Assembly: GCF_002776525.5 (NCBI RefSeq)
Contig: NC_045443.1
Span: 60,298,129-60,362,128, forward strand
Direction: 5' to 3'
DNA length: 64,000 bases
Source: Piliocolobus tephrosceles
Lineage: Eukaryota; Chordata; Mammalia; Primates; Cercopithecidae
How positions within the stretch are numbered: the first letter of the stretch is position 1; every line of letters starts with the position of its first letter. Positions 10,540 through 21,324 of the stretch are shown here, piece by piece. The position numbers and the translations under genes are program-made. The notes beneath the pieces are model-generated. The model saw only the letters and a list, made by a program, of their open reading frames with translations, made no database searches and had not been told where the DNA came from.

Positions 10540-11740
10540 CTTTCAGCAAGAATCAACACAATTGTCTGCTCCATCTTTCTTGAAATGTCTCCCTTTTTTG
10601 GCTTTCATGACATCAGATTTTTTTTGGTTCTCTTTTTACCTCACTGAGCTGATAATTCCTCTTCTCCTAAAGTCTAAATGTTGGAGTGAACTGGGGCTAT
10701 GTCCAAAACCCACTTAGATCTCATCTACATGACTATAAGAGACAAATCAAATCTTGGTTGTGAAATTTAAGTCCTTGAACCTGTACATCCAATGGCCAAT
10801 TTGACATCTTAAATTAGATGTTGCAGAAATAACATGGTCAAAAAAACTCCTGACTCACAGCTCTCCCTGGTCTTATTTTCCACCAGCCTTTCCATCCCAG
10901 CAAAAGGTACCACCATCCACCTAATTCCTCAAACCAAAAATGTATAACTTAACTTAAACCTTTATCTACTTTACTCCCCATCTCCACTCCATCTATTGGT
11001 CCTATTCTCTCTATCACCTATAATTGTTCATTTCTCCACTTGTCCTTTTCACCACGTCCCTAGTATAAGCCACCATCCCTTCGCACCTGCTCTTGTATCA
11101 ACATCTCCCCGACGGGGATTCCTTCTTCCTGTCTTGTACCTTGCTCTCCTACAGAATATTCTTCACAATATTTTCTTTTAAAAATGTGTGATCTTTTAAA
11201 ATGTACGTCAGTGTGATCTTATAAAAATGTATCTAAGATTGAGTCACCCCCAATTCTTATCCTACCTGAAAACCTCTAGGTGGCTTTTAATCACATTTAA
11301 AATAAAACCTGAACTCTTACAATAGTTGGCAAAATCCTTCAAAATTCAGCCCTGCTTATGTCTCTGATCTTCTCTCTTACCACTCTTCCCTTGCCCACTC
11401 CACTCCAGCCACAGAATTAGTCTTCAAACACACTGAGATTATTCCAACTCAAAGGCCTTTGCACTAGCATTTTCCTCTGCTGAAATATTCTTCCAATTGT
11501 TCTTTGTATAATGGTATACTGCTTCTCATTTAACTCTTAACTCGAGTTTATCTCCTCCTAGAGACCCTTGGTGACCCCTCAATCTACAGGAGCTCCTGCT
11601 CACTAATATCTTAATACCATCACCCTAATAGTTATCATATCCAACACTTCTTTCTTTTCCTTCCTACATTCTTTCCTTTCTTTCTCTTTCTCTACCCAAT
11701 GTTTATACTCTTGCTCAAATCCTGTCTCAGAATGTGCTAT
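10540..11740 (+). mobile_element. L2 ORF2 region, long fragment
   Basis: The order of L2-like blocks spans more than a kilobase: 'ttggagtgaactggggc' near 10681, 'atccacctaattcctcaaac' near 10914, 'gtgtgatcttataaaaatg' near 11211, 'aaggcctttgcactagcat' near 11453 and 'agacccttggtgacccctc' near 11562. It encoded a CR1/L2-type reverse transcriptase, now broken by stops. A T-run (about 10351-10368) precedes it. Confidence 0.7.
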
Positions 11741-11743
11741 GGA

Positions 11744-12088
11744 TGTGCTATGGTTTGAATATGTCCCTCAAAGTTCATGTGTTAGAAACTTCATCCTCAA
11801 CACAGTGTTGAGAGGTGGGTCCTCCAAGAGGTGATTAGGTCATGAGGGCTCTGCCCTCGTGAATGGGTTAAGGCTGATGGGTTTCTGACAAAAGGGTGAG
11901 TTTGACTCCATTTCTCTCATATGCATGTGCTTGCTTGCTTTTCTGCTTCCTGCTATGGCATGATGCAGCAAGAAGGCCCTCATCACATGTGGACTCCTCA
12001 ACCTTGGATCTCGACTTCAGAATTAAATCTCTGTTCATGATGAATTACTCAGTCTCAGGTCAATAGCAGCACAAAATAGACTAAGACA
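11744..12088 (+). mobile_element. MaLR LTR (MST/MLT1-like)
   Basis: It starts with tgtgctatggtttgaatatg and ends with gactaagaca, and includes 'aggtgattaggtcatgagg' near 11831. This is the layout of a mammalian apparent LTR retrotransposon LTR. I did not find a convincing target duplication. Confidence 0.65.
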
Positions 12089-13157
12089 GAAAGTTCTGTG
12101 TGAGCAAGTGTCCTTGTATGTTTTGATCACTACTACATATATGGCCCATAAACTGTCCCTGACAATAGAAGGTCAGTATTACTATGTTTATGATCCTATG
12201 CGCTTACACACACACCCCCCTTACTGGACTATCAGGGTATCCAGGACTTGTGATTCTGCTATTATGGTGCAGGAACAGACAAGTAAAGATAAGAATTCAG
12301 AACTCAGGCCTGTAGTTACCAGCCTGATGGGCAGTGGCTCTGAGCCATGTCAAGTTTATGAAGAATCCAGCAAGGGAAAGGAATACATGATCACAATCTT
12401 CAGGAATGTAATGGAATGATTTTTCTTCCCCCTCCAAACAGCCCTAGGGGCTGCCCTCCAAAGAAAGCAGGAAATCATGATACTAGGGACATTCCACTCT
12501 CTGGGTGGTGAGGCAAGTGTCTGAATCTGCCTTTCACCCACTCACCCCCACCTGAGGCCTAGGTTATTTCTATATTAAAGTCAGCAGCTCTGACCATTAC
12601 CAACCTGCTTTGCATTCTTCATTCTCCTCATGATTGTTTTTTCAACAAAACTTCAATAAAGTAGTATAGAAGAAAAGGAATGTATTCCCAGTCAAGCAAT
12701 GACTGGAAATAATTCAGAAATACCAAGAGACAAGCAGGCAGCCAATTTCAGAAAACACAAAACCAGGAAAAATGATGAAGAAAAATATATCCACTTGAAT
12801 GCAGATTTAAAAAAAGAACTCTTCAAACCCCATTAAACCTTAGATCTTTACAAATGTTCCCTTAGACTTGACCAGTATTTGAGGACATCAATCAAATCTC
12901 CTCTTTAGCTCCTGAAGCAGAGAAACACATCACTTCTCTTAAAAGACGCTTTCTGGGTATGGATTGATACCTTTCAGAAAATATACGGGTAAGGCTCAGA
13001 TCTGCTCTTTGATTTTCACTCACTCAAGGGAAATTTTCTGAAATGTTTTATTTATATGGGGAGCATTTACCAAATGCTCCCATGGGGTGGGAGACTAGTT
13101 TTAAAAAATATTAAATACTTGGAAAGTGATTAAGGCAAGGTTGCTAGTTTCCCAGTC
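12089..13157. other. Unassigned interval, no gene
   Basis: No confident repeat or gene. The 103-residue plus frame at 12108-12419 and the minus frame at 12356-12541 overlap and show no domain features. Confidence 0.4.
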
Positions 13158-13414
13158 TTTTTTTTTTTTAAGGCAGAGTCTCACTCTGTCGCCTAGACTG
13201 GAGTACAGTGCTGTGATCACAACTCACTGCATCCTTGACCTCCCACCACAGCCTTCGGAGTAGCTAAGACCACAGGTGCACACCACCACTCCTGAGTAAT
13301 TTTTGTATTTCGCCATGCTGCCTAGGCTGGTCTCAAACTCCTGCGCTCAAGTGATCCACCCGTCTAGGCCTCCCAAAGTGCTGGGATTGCAGGCGTGAGC
13401 CACTATGCCCAGCC
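13158..13414 (-). mobile_element. AluJ-type
   Basis: A reverse Alu: T-run, 'tcactctgtcgcctagactg', 'cctcccaaagtgctgggatt' and 'gccactatgcccagcc'. High divergence and J-type positions suggest one of the older copies here. Confidence 0.85.
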
Positions 13415-13418
13415 TCTG

Positions 13419-13625
13419 TTTTTTTTTTTTTTTTTTTTTTTGAGAAGGAGTCTCGCTCTGTTGCCCAGGCTGGAGTGCAGTGGTGCGATCGCGGCTCACT
13501 GCAACCTCCGCCTCCTGAGTTTAACCAATTCTCCTGCCTCAGCCTCCTGAGTAGCTGGGACTACAGGCGCCCACCGTCACGCCCAGCTAATTCTTCCTGT
13601 GTTTTAGCAGAGATGGGGTTTCACT
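13419..13625 (-). mobile_element. Alu, truncated (S-type)
   Basis: A 22-base T-run followed by 'tctgttgcccaggctggagt' and the rest of one arm. It stops at 'gagatggggtttcactcc', so the 5' arm is absent. Only four bases separate it from the previous Alu, giving a tandem same-orientation pair. Confidence 0.85.
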
Positions 13626-14760
13626 CCAATATTTTTAAGCTGATAAATAGTAAATAAGAGAAACTGATTAATACATAAAATTTTACTTCCTATAGTTTCC
13701 TTTTTACAAAATGCAAATGCTCTGACATTTTACCTGTATATTTTCCCATAAATTAATTTACTTAAAATATGCTTCTAGAAAAAGGCAGTATTTTACCAAA
13801 ATGAGGAATAAAACAACATAGTATATTTATGAATATACTTGTACATTTTCATCCTCTATAATTTGAGTCATTAAAATAAGCACTGTAAATATAAGAAATG
13901 ATATTCAATTGTTTAATAAAATACACAAAGGGATCTCGATATATGGTATTGAACAGCTACTTTGACAAAATTGAGATTTTTTCGGTATCTGTTCATTGTG
14001 TTTCATGGATATTCCTCTTCCACTATTTACTTACATTTATATATTTTATAAGTAATATTACTTATATTACTTATATTTCTATCACCTCTAATTGATAATT
14101 GTATATATTCTGAAAAATAAGACCGACTGTTTAAGTACTAATATTAAGTTATTATTTTGTTCAGAATCCTCAATATTCAAAATGTTATTTAGCATATTTA
14201 CATCCACCAAGTGGAAGAAATGAATATTTGATTTGGATAGTCTTTTATTTATTTTGCTTGTTTGCTTTTTCTCTTATGACAGATGGTTTTAACACAGAGG
14301 GAATAAAAACAGGATTCTTGTTTATCAAGGGATCGTCTGTTCCTGGTGTGTAGTCCTCACCTATAAAGCACAATTCAATGTTGGCAGCACAACAGCTTGT
14401 TATTGTAAAAATACGAGTTCTGATGTGGTCTCCTGACACCATGTACAACTACACTTTGAGCTGCACTGGGTCATATTTTTAGTCACCATGTCAAGACCCA
14501 CTCATGTGTGCCCTATTGAGTCATCTCACCAGGTGGATAGCCAACAGTGTTAAGAGTAGATACCAGAAAGCAAAGCTCACTCCTAAAATACCTGACAAGT
14601 ATTTTTTCAAAATTATTTAGCTTATGTGTTTATCATTTCCCAACACCAGTCAATTGCCTTACTTCTCTTTGAGTCAAAGCCAAAGGAACATATTCAAAGA
14701 TTCGCCCACAAGAGCAATGATAACATAATGATCAAGCCCAAAGTTAGAAAGGAAAATCAA
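13626..14760. other. AT-rich unassigned interval
   Basis: Very AT-rich, with short reiterations of 'attacttat' near 14048-14076. No gene, and no repeat I can name. Confidence 0.4.
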
Positions 14761-15034
14761 GACTGGGCATGGTGGCTCACGCCCATAATCCCAGCACTTT
14801 GGGAAGCCGAGGCGAGTGGGTCACCTGAGGTCAGGAGTTTGAGACCAGTCTGGCCAACATGGCAAAACCCCATCTTTACTAAAAATACAAAAATTAGCCG
14901 GGTGTGGTGGCGGGTGCCTGTAATCCCAACTACCCAGGAAGCTGAGGCATGAGAATTGCTTAAACCTGGGAGGTGGAGGTTGCAGTGAGCCAAGATTGTG
15001 CCACTGCACTCCAGCCTGGGTGACAGAGTAAGAC
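14761..15034 (+). mobile_element. AluS-type, lacking a poly(A) tail
   Basis: Full left and right arms, from 'gactgggcatggtggctcac' to 'gggtgacagagtaagac', stop abruptly without an A-tail at an L1M fragment. A deletion has probably removed the tail. Confidence 0.88.
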
Positions 15035-15035
15035 A

Positions 15036-16430
15036 AGTGGTTTTTGTAGTTTTTAAATAAAATTTTAATTTTGGAATGTTTTAGATTTTCAGAAAAGTTA
15101 CAAAGATAGCCTAGAGAGGTTTTGTGTAACCTATCTCCAGTTTCCTCTATTGTTAACATCCTTCATTAATATGGCACATTTGTCACAACTAACAAACCAG
15201 TATTACTACATTGCTATTAAGTCTATATTTTATTCAGATTTCTTTTGTTTTATCCTAATGCCCTTTTTCTTTTTTAAGATCCTATCTGGGATATCACACT
15301 GACGTTACGTTGTTGTGTCTCCTTAAACTCCTCTGTTTTTTTTTTTTTTTTGAGATGGAATTTCATTCTTATTGCCCAGGCTGGAGTGCAATGGCATGAA
15401 ATTGACTCATTGCAACCTCCGTCTCCTGGGTTCAAGCTCTTCTCCTGCCTCAGCCTGCCAAGTATCTGGGATTACAGGCATCCACCACCACACCCAGCAT
15501 TTTTTTTTTTTTTTTTTTTTTTTGTATTTTTGGTAGAGACAGGGTTTCAGCATGTTGGCCACGTTGGTCTTGAGCTCCTGACCTCAGGTGATCCGCCCAT
15601 CTTGGGCCCTCAAAGTGCTGGGGTTACAAGCATGAGCCACTGAGCTTGGCCATTAAACTCCTCTTGACAGTGACGTTTTCTCAAACTTTCCTTGTTTTTG
15701 ATGGCCTTGACAGTTTGAGGAGTACTGGTCAGGTATTTTGGAGACTGTTCTTCCATTTGAATTTGTCTTAAGTTTTTCTCATGATTGAACATGGTTTATG
15801 GGTTTGGGGGGAGAAAGACCATAGAGTTAAAGTGCCACTTTTATCACATCATCCCGTCATCATGACTTGCCTCTGTAGATGTCAACCTTGATGCACTGGT
15901 TGAGGTAATGTTTTACAGATTTCTCCACTGTAGTTACTTTTTTCCCTCCTTTACACAATTGGCTTTGGAAGGAAGTTACCACGTGCAGGCCATACTTAAG
16001 GAGGAAGGAGTTGTGCTCTACATCTTTGAGAAAGGGATATCAGCAAGTTATGTGGCATTCTTTTGCACCAGAGATTTGTTTTTCTCATATTTATTCTATA
16101 TTCAATTATTTATTCATATGATTATGGACTCATGGATATGTATAGTAGGCTTTGGGTTATAACTTAATACAATGGTATCCATTTTGTTGTCAAATTATTC
16201 CATCTGGGCCTTTAGAAACTCTTCCTGTTGGCTCCTGTGTCCTTTTGACATGTAATCCTTGTTTTGTTTTTTGAGCAATTCCTTAATTTCTGGTGCTACA
16301 AGATGCTCCATATTCATACTTTATACTTCTTGTCCTAGCCCTAGAATCAGCCATTTATCCAAGGGAGAGCTGGTTCCTTTTATGGAGAATTATAACAGAA
16401 TGTTTTATATTTTAAATCAGACCTAAACCT
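15036..16430 (-). mobile_element. L1M 3' UTR region, split by an Alu
   Basis: It includes 'agttacaaagatagcctaga' near 15097, 'tttcctctattgttaacatc' near 15141, 'tttgaggagtactggtcagg' near 15714 and 'ttctcatgattgaacatgg' near 15776, known from old L1 3' UTRs. An Alu occupies 15335-15652. Strand is inferred from the A-rich end being at the left on the minus strand. Confidence 0.6.
15335..15652 (-). mobile_element. AluS-type with target duplication
   Basis: A reverse Alu with T-run. It is bracketed by the 12-bp direct repeat ttaaactcctct (15323-15334 and 15653-15664), which shows it inserted into the L1M sequence. A second T-run sits in its middle A-rich linker. Confidence 0.92.
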
Positions 16431-16888
16431 TGATTTTTTCTAACTAACTTTGGGCAGAGAAATTCCATTTGATTTTCATGGCTTATTAAGACTCACAAAA
16501 CTTTGGGCCAAATGCCAATGGTTTAGACCTAGCTAAAACCATAAAGTAAGGTCAAGCGTGTGTTCAGCCCCCATATTCCTCTTCTCCCAATATGGTGCCT
16601 CAGTCCTCCCCACATCTTGTCTTTAAAGTCCTTTTCCTAAGAAATCTCTAATTCCACTTACATAATCAAGACTCTCTCCCAAGCATAACGTTCTGCCCCC
16701 TTTCTCATTCCTACTCACACAAAAGCCCTGAGACTCTGTCTACCTTCCCATCTGCTATCCCTCAGAGCACTGGAAGCCCTTATGTATATGTCCAAGAAAC
16801 ACACTGCACACCTAAGTTTAGGCAGTGAGGCTGATAAGGAGAAAAAATGATTTGAGAGTCAAGGAATCTTAAAACATAATGTACAGTA
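16431..16888. other. Unassigned interval
   Basis: No gene or confident repeat. The last 14 bases are the target-site copy of the following Alu. Confidence 0.4.
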
Positions 16889-17207
16889 GGCTGGGCATGG
16901 TGGCTCATGCCTGTAATCTCAGCACTTTGGGAGGCCGAGGCGGGCGGTTCACGAGGTCGAGAGATTGAGACCATCCTGGCTAACACGGTGAAACCCCATC
17001 TCTACTAAAAATACAAAAAATTAGCCAGGCGTGGTGGTGTGCACCTGTAGTCCCAGCTACTCGTGAGGCTGAGGCAGGAGAATGGCGTGAACCCAGGAGG
17101 CAGAGCTTGCAGTGAGCTGAGATCGCACCACTGTACTCCAGCCTGGGTGACAGAGTGAGACTTGATCTCAAAACAAACAAACAAACAAACAAGCAAACAA
17201 ACAAAAC
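16889..17207 (+). mobile_element. AluY with 14-bp target duplication
   Basis: The Y-type segments 'gaccatcctggctaacac' and 'gaatggcgtgaaccc' are present. The tail is a (CAAA)n-type repeat. Flanking direct repeats are cataatgtacagta at 16875-16888 and 17208-17221. It is one of the younger insertions in the window. Confidence 0.93.
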
Positions 17208-17221
17208 CATAATGTACAGTA

Positions 17222-18058
17222 GTCACTTTCTATCCACTGGGTCAGTCCTGGCTTATGGTGAGGGTATCCCTCAGTGCCCCATCACCTTGAGAATTCAGAA
17301 CTAGTTTTCAGGGAAAGAAGGTATTCCCAGGTTTCACATACAGTTCTGGAATTTATACCATTCTGATTAAGTGTTTGTACCATTAACAGTGTCAGCAACC
17401 ATTTATTTATTTACTAAGTACCAGCCACTGAACTGGGTGCCGTACTGGAACAAATTATGAACTTCCCCAAATTCTCTTTGCCCAGCTTTCTTCCTGGGTA
17501 TTTGGTTGCTCACTCAAAAAAGGGCCCAGCCTCATCTCTTGACACAGCCAGGTGTCAATCTCCCCTGAGGTAAGGCTGATTTCTGATATAGCTGTGGCAG
17601 CCTCAGTGGCAAGACCCAACCTCATCAGATCCATGGAAGTGCTGGTTTCTCACACCACTTTCAGTTTCAGAAGGTTCATGAGAGGATATGGGACTGGTGA
17701 CACAACTAAAAGTGCACAGGAGTTCATGTGGATTGAAGATTTACTTATGAGAGGCAGAAAACCACAGAGAGCCAGTAGATAAATCCCTCTTCCTCCCTTC
17801 CCTTGATGAACAGTTCTGCCCACCTGCAGGTGCCCTGTACAACCAGCTGTTTTCTCTTGAAGCTATGGCAACATTGATCACAAACCATCTATATTTTCTT
17901 TCCCTCCTTCTTTTCCCCATTTATCCTTTTTCTTTACTTTCTCTGTCCTGGGATTATATCCTCCAATAAAGTGTTAGTATATAAGCTTGTCGCGGCTCTA
18001 ATTCATAGGGAATCTGGGCTAAGTACCCTGTATATTATTCTTTCTCACTGTCATGTCC
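17222..18058. other. Unassigned interval, possible LTR remnant
   Basis: A MIR/L2-like piece lies near 17390-17450 ('actaagtaccagccactgaa'). Near 17965 'cctccaataaagtgttagta' looks like a polyadenylation region of an old LTR, but I cannot name the family. The 76-residue frame at 17552-17782 has no domain features. Confidence 0.35.
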
Positions 18059-18059
18059 A

Positions 18060-18225
18060 CTCTGGAAAGATAATATGATTATCTTCACCCTACAATGAGG
18101 AAACAGCCTCAGAGAGGTGTGCTTGCCCAAATTCACACAACTCACAAGCAAAGAGTTGGAATGTGAATCTAGGTCTTTTTGACTCTAAAGACTCTACTCC
18201 TAACCACCACAGTATATACCATGTG
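18060..18225 (-). repeat. MIR
   Basis: Reverse MIR: 'aatgaggaaacagcctcaga', 'ttgcccaaattcacacaact' and 'ctctactcctaaccacca'. Confidence 0.75.
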
Positions 18226-18304
18226 TTTTGGAAACAGGCTTTTACCCTTGTAAAGTGTTCACAGAAGGCTGGTACCCAAGGAGTTAAGTGGCCTTATAGT
18301 AGAT

Positions 18305-18475
18305 AAAATTTCTAAGCACTTACAATGTACCAGGAATTCTTTAAAAACCTCTGTATTAACTCACTGAATCTTCACACTAATCTTATGAAGAAACTATTAT
18401 TATACGTGCTTTACATATGAGGCACAGAGAAGTTTTATAACTTGCCAAGGGTCTTTCAGCTACTGTGTGGCGTGA
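18305..18475 (-). repeat. MIR
   Basis: Reverse MIR: 'tctaagcacttacaatgtac', 'attaactcactgaatcttc', 'tatgaggcacagagaag' and 'acttgccaagggtc'. It is a separate copy from the one 80 bp upstream. Confidence 0.75.
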
Positions 18476-19084
18476 CCATGGCTGGGCTTAGTCAGACAGT
18501 CTGCGGAGGTCATGCTCTCATGTGCTTCTCCAGAAAGAGTGAAGGGAATCATCATGGCACAAGAACAGCAACCCACCAGCAGCACCGTCGTTTGTATCTC
18601 TGGGCATTCCAGGGAGTAAGACAAATAGCACTGACACAGTGCCCTGTACATCAGCCCCTGGGTGGATTAGTACAAGCTGCACCTGGAAGTAAATGTCTCT
18701 GGTGTGTCTGCCATAAACAAAAGAAGGTTTAGGGTAAAAGAGGAATTTTGGAAGAAGAGGCATTATATTTTTTTAAATGGTGGAGGTAAATTCATGGTAC
18801 ACATAAGCTTGGCTTGTGTAAGTCATTTGAAGACAGTAAACTGTGCTAAAAGGAACTACAGAATAACAGGATAAACATGTAAGAGCAGCATTAAGGGTGA
18901 ACTGTGGAGAGTTATCTAACTGTGGGGGATTCTGAACTTCAACTTGATTTTTAAAAATAATTACAGGGAAATGCTTCTATAAGGGAAGTTAGGGAATCTG
19001 AAAGATTCTACATGAGAAAGTCTGCAGTTATACAGGGTCATAGACTGTACAGCTGGAAGAGACCATGGAACTGTCTTATAGAAG
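18476..19084. other. Unassigned interval
   Basis: Frames on both strands overlap at 18442-18763, with no coding features. No confident repeat. Confidence 0.4.
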
Positions 19085-19345
19085 TCTGTATAGACAGTAA
19101 GTAGTTAAGGGTTCATGCTTTGGAATGGAGTCAGAGAGCCTGCATTTGATTCATGATCCCACAATTTTAGCTTTATGAACCTGCCCAAACAATTCATCTC
19201 CCTCAGTCTTTTATTCTTTTTCTATATACATGATTTAATTATAGCTATTACATAGGTATAGGGTGACTTGACAGTTAATTAAGCTAATGTATATGATGTG
19301 CTTAACAATGTCTACCATAAAGTAGTCCATAAATGTTAACTATTA
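19085..19345 (+). repeat. MIR, near full length
   Basis: Forward MIR: 'gtagttaagggttcatgct', 'tggaatggagtcagagagcc', a worn B-box-like region near 19143, and the 3' end 'aatgttaactattattat'. Confidence 0.75.
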
Positions 19346-19723
19346 TTATCTAGCCATCAGTGAAGTACATGAGGCCTGTAGAGGTCATGTGATTTCTCCA
19401 AACAACTGGTTAAAATTCAGGACCTTGACTCTGGCTTTCTATTTCTAGACTGTGGGATATACAAAGATCTGTTTAAACAAAGTCCCTAAACCTAAGGAGC
19501 TAGAGAATGAGTATGGTATACAAGAAAGAGTAAAGACTTTTGTGATAAAAACTAGGTTAAAACTCTGGACTTGTTCCCTGTTGCTATCTTATCTGGGCCA
19601 GGTATTTGGATTTTTTGTAGTTTCAGCTTCTTCCTTGATAAAATCTATTTATGATGTTACTGTATATCTCATGTACCTATTTAACAATAAATTCCAGGGG
19701 CTTTATGTAGTAAGGTATAAAGC

Positions 19724-19886
19724 ATAGGATGAAAGAGAAAGGAGAAGCAATATATTATCAGTATCTTGCAGGTATCAATAGGATGAAAGAGAAAGGAGAA
19801 GCAACAAATTACCAGTATCTTGCAGGTTTCAATAGGATCAAAGAGAAAGGGGAAGCAATAAATTATCAGTATCTTGCAGGTATCAG
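19724..19886. repeat. Tandem repeat, 3 x 54 bp
   Basis: Three consecutive units start at 19724, 19778 and 19832, exactly 54 bp apart. Each begins ataggat(g/c)aaagagaaag and ends cttgcaggt(a/t)tca. The units differ at only a few positions. Because 54 is a multiple of three, the plus frame repeats an 18-residue unit (core KEKGEA..YQYLAG) three times inside a 64-residue open frame (19729-19923). There is no start context, homologous domain or flanking exon evidence for translation; it is best read as a minisatellite that happens to keep frame. Confidence 0.9.
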
Positions 19887-20084
19887 TGAGACATTCATTA
19901 TTCCATCATTATTCTTGTATTGATCTACGCTGGCAGGGCCTTCCTAAATAATGCATATGGCCTGGTTCAACTCATCCATTGTGGGCCAGTCATGCCCAAG
20001 GTCATTGCAGTTGGAAAGAAACTAAATTGCTGATGTCTTCTAAGACCTTTGGGATATTATTAAAGACAGAAAATTTAAAATTAA

Positions 20085-20245
20085 AGTATTTTTTTAATTA
20101 TGAAAAACTTTACACATATGCCAAAATAGAGAGCCTTGAATTCATCGTTCAGACACAACAATCACAAATTTTTGTTTCACCTGTACTCCCACTGTACTAG
20201 ATTAAATCCCGGGTCATATATAATAACACTGAATTTTAGTGGTGT
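20085..20245 (-). mobile_element. L1M 3' UTR fragment
   Basis: 'atgaaaaactttacacatat', 'gccaaaatagagagcctt' and 'tgtttcacctgtactcccac' match an old L1 3' UTR read in reverse. A THE1 LTR follows. Confidence 0.55.
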
Positions 20246-20259
20246 TCAGAAAACAGAGT

Positions 20260-20648
20260 TGATATGGTTTGGCTGTGTCTCCACCCAAATCTCACCTTGA
20301 ATTATAATAATCCCCACATATCAAGGATGGGGCCAGGTGGAAGATAATTGAATCATGGGGTAGTTTCCCCCATACTGTTCTCGTGGTAGTGAATAAGTCT
20401 CATGAGATCTGATGGTTTTATAAATGGGAGTTCCCCTGTACAAACTTTTTTGCCTGCCACCATGTAAGACGTGACTTTGCTTCTCCTTTGCCTTCCACCA
20501 TGATTGTGAGGCCTCCCTAGCCATGTGCCACCATGATTGTGAGGCCTCCCTAGTCATGTGAAACTGTGAGTAAATTAAACCTCTTTCCTTTATAAACTAC
20601 CCAGTCTCGGGTATGTCTTTATTAGCAGTGTGAGAATAGACTAACACA
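20260..20648 (+). mobile_element. THE1 LTR with internal 33-bp duplication
   Basis: It begins tgatatggtttggctgtgtc and ends gactaacaca, with 'catgagatctgatggtttta' in the middle. Flanking 5-mers agagt and agggt fit a slightly decayed 5-bp target duplication. A 33-bp unit (ccaccatgattgtgaggcct...) is duplicated in tandem at 20495-20527 and 20528-20560. It is a solo LTR; no internal sequence adjoins it. Confidence 0.9.
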
Positions 20649-21324
20649 AGGGTTCAGGTGCAGCATTCCATACCTTCCTCCTGGTACCAGACCAGGGAGT
20701 TTCCCCAGTTGTACAACCCAAGGGATGGTAATGGTTACATTGTTGATCACCTCTGAGAAGCTCCTTCTTCTCTGGTCCCTTCAGAACCAAAGTCTACCTC
20801 TCCTTCAGTGCTGTAATTGAGGTTTTCATGACTCTGAGGCACAGTAATTTTTCTGAAACTCTCTAAGATCCATGTCTACTTCCGTATGTACCCAAAGCAT
20901 TCACTCTCTCCAACTCAAACCTGAGAACTGGAATATAGGTTTCCTCTCTTGGATAGCCATCTAGGTCACTGCTCTCCCTGCTTCTCTCCTGGCCTTCCTT
21001 CTTCCCCCTTTCCCTTTTAGAGAGTCGGTGAGTGGAAAGAGGGGTTGTTAATGAAGGGAAGATCTGCTCTATTTCATGAAGCCTGTCCCAAATATCCTAT
21101 CAATCCTGGAGTTCACAGAATTTCCAGTCTATCAGAAGAGTCCCCTCAGCTATGTTCTACTTTTGGATCTATCATATCTTTCCCCTGTGGCAACGAGTTC
21201 AGGACCTGGTATCTCTGCAAATGGAGTGGAAAATACAAGGAGAAGGGAAAAAATTAATACTTCAAAAATGTTGTCCTGTCGAAGATGGGTTTAAAATTCT
21301 GTGACAGAAAGAAAGCCAGCGTAG
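20649..21324. other. Unassigned interval
   Basis: No gene or repeat recognised. The two overlapping plus frames at 21045-21294 show no known domain. Confidence 0.4.

Noticed and set aside
19130..19160. Possible tRNA B-box
   Set aside because: It belongs to a MIR, which is itself tRNA-derived; no cloverleaf can be formed.
19724..19886. CRISPR-like or coding repeat array
   Set aside because: The units are contiguous with no spacers, and nothing supports translation; treated as a minisatellite.
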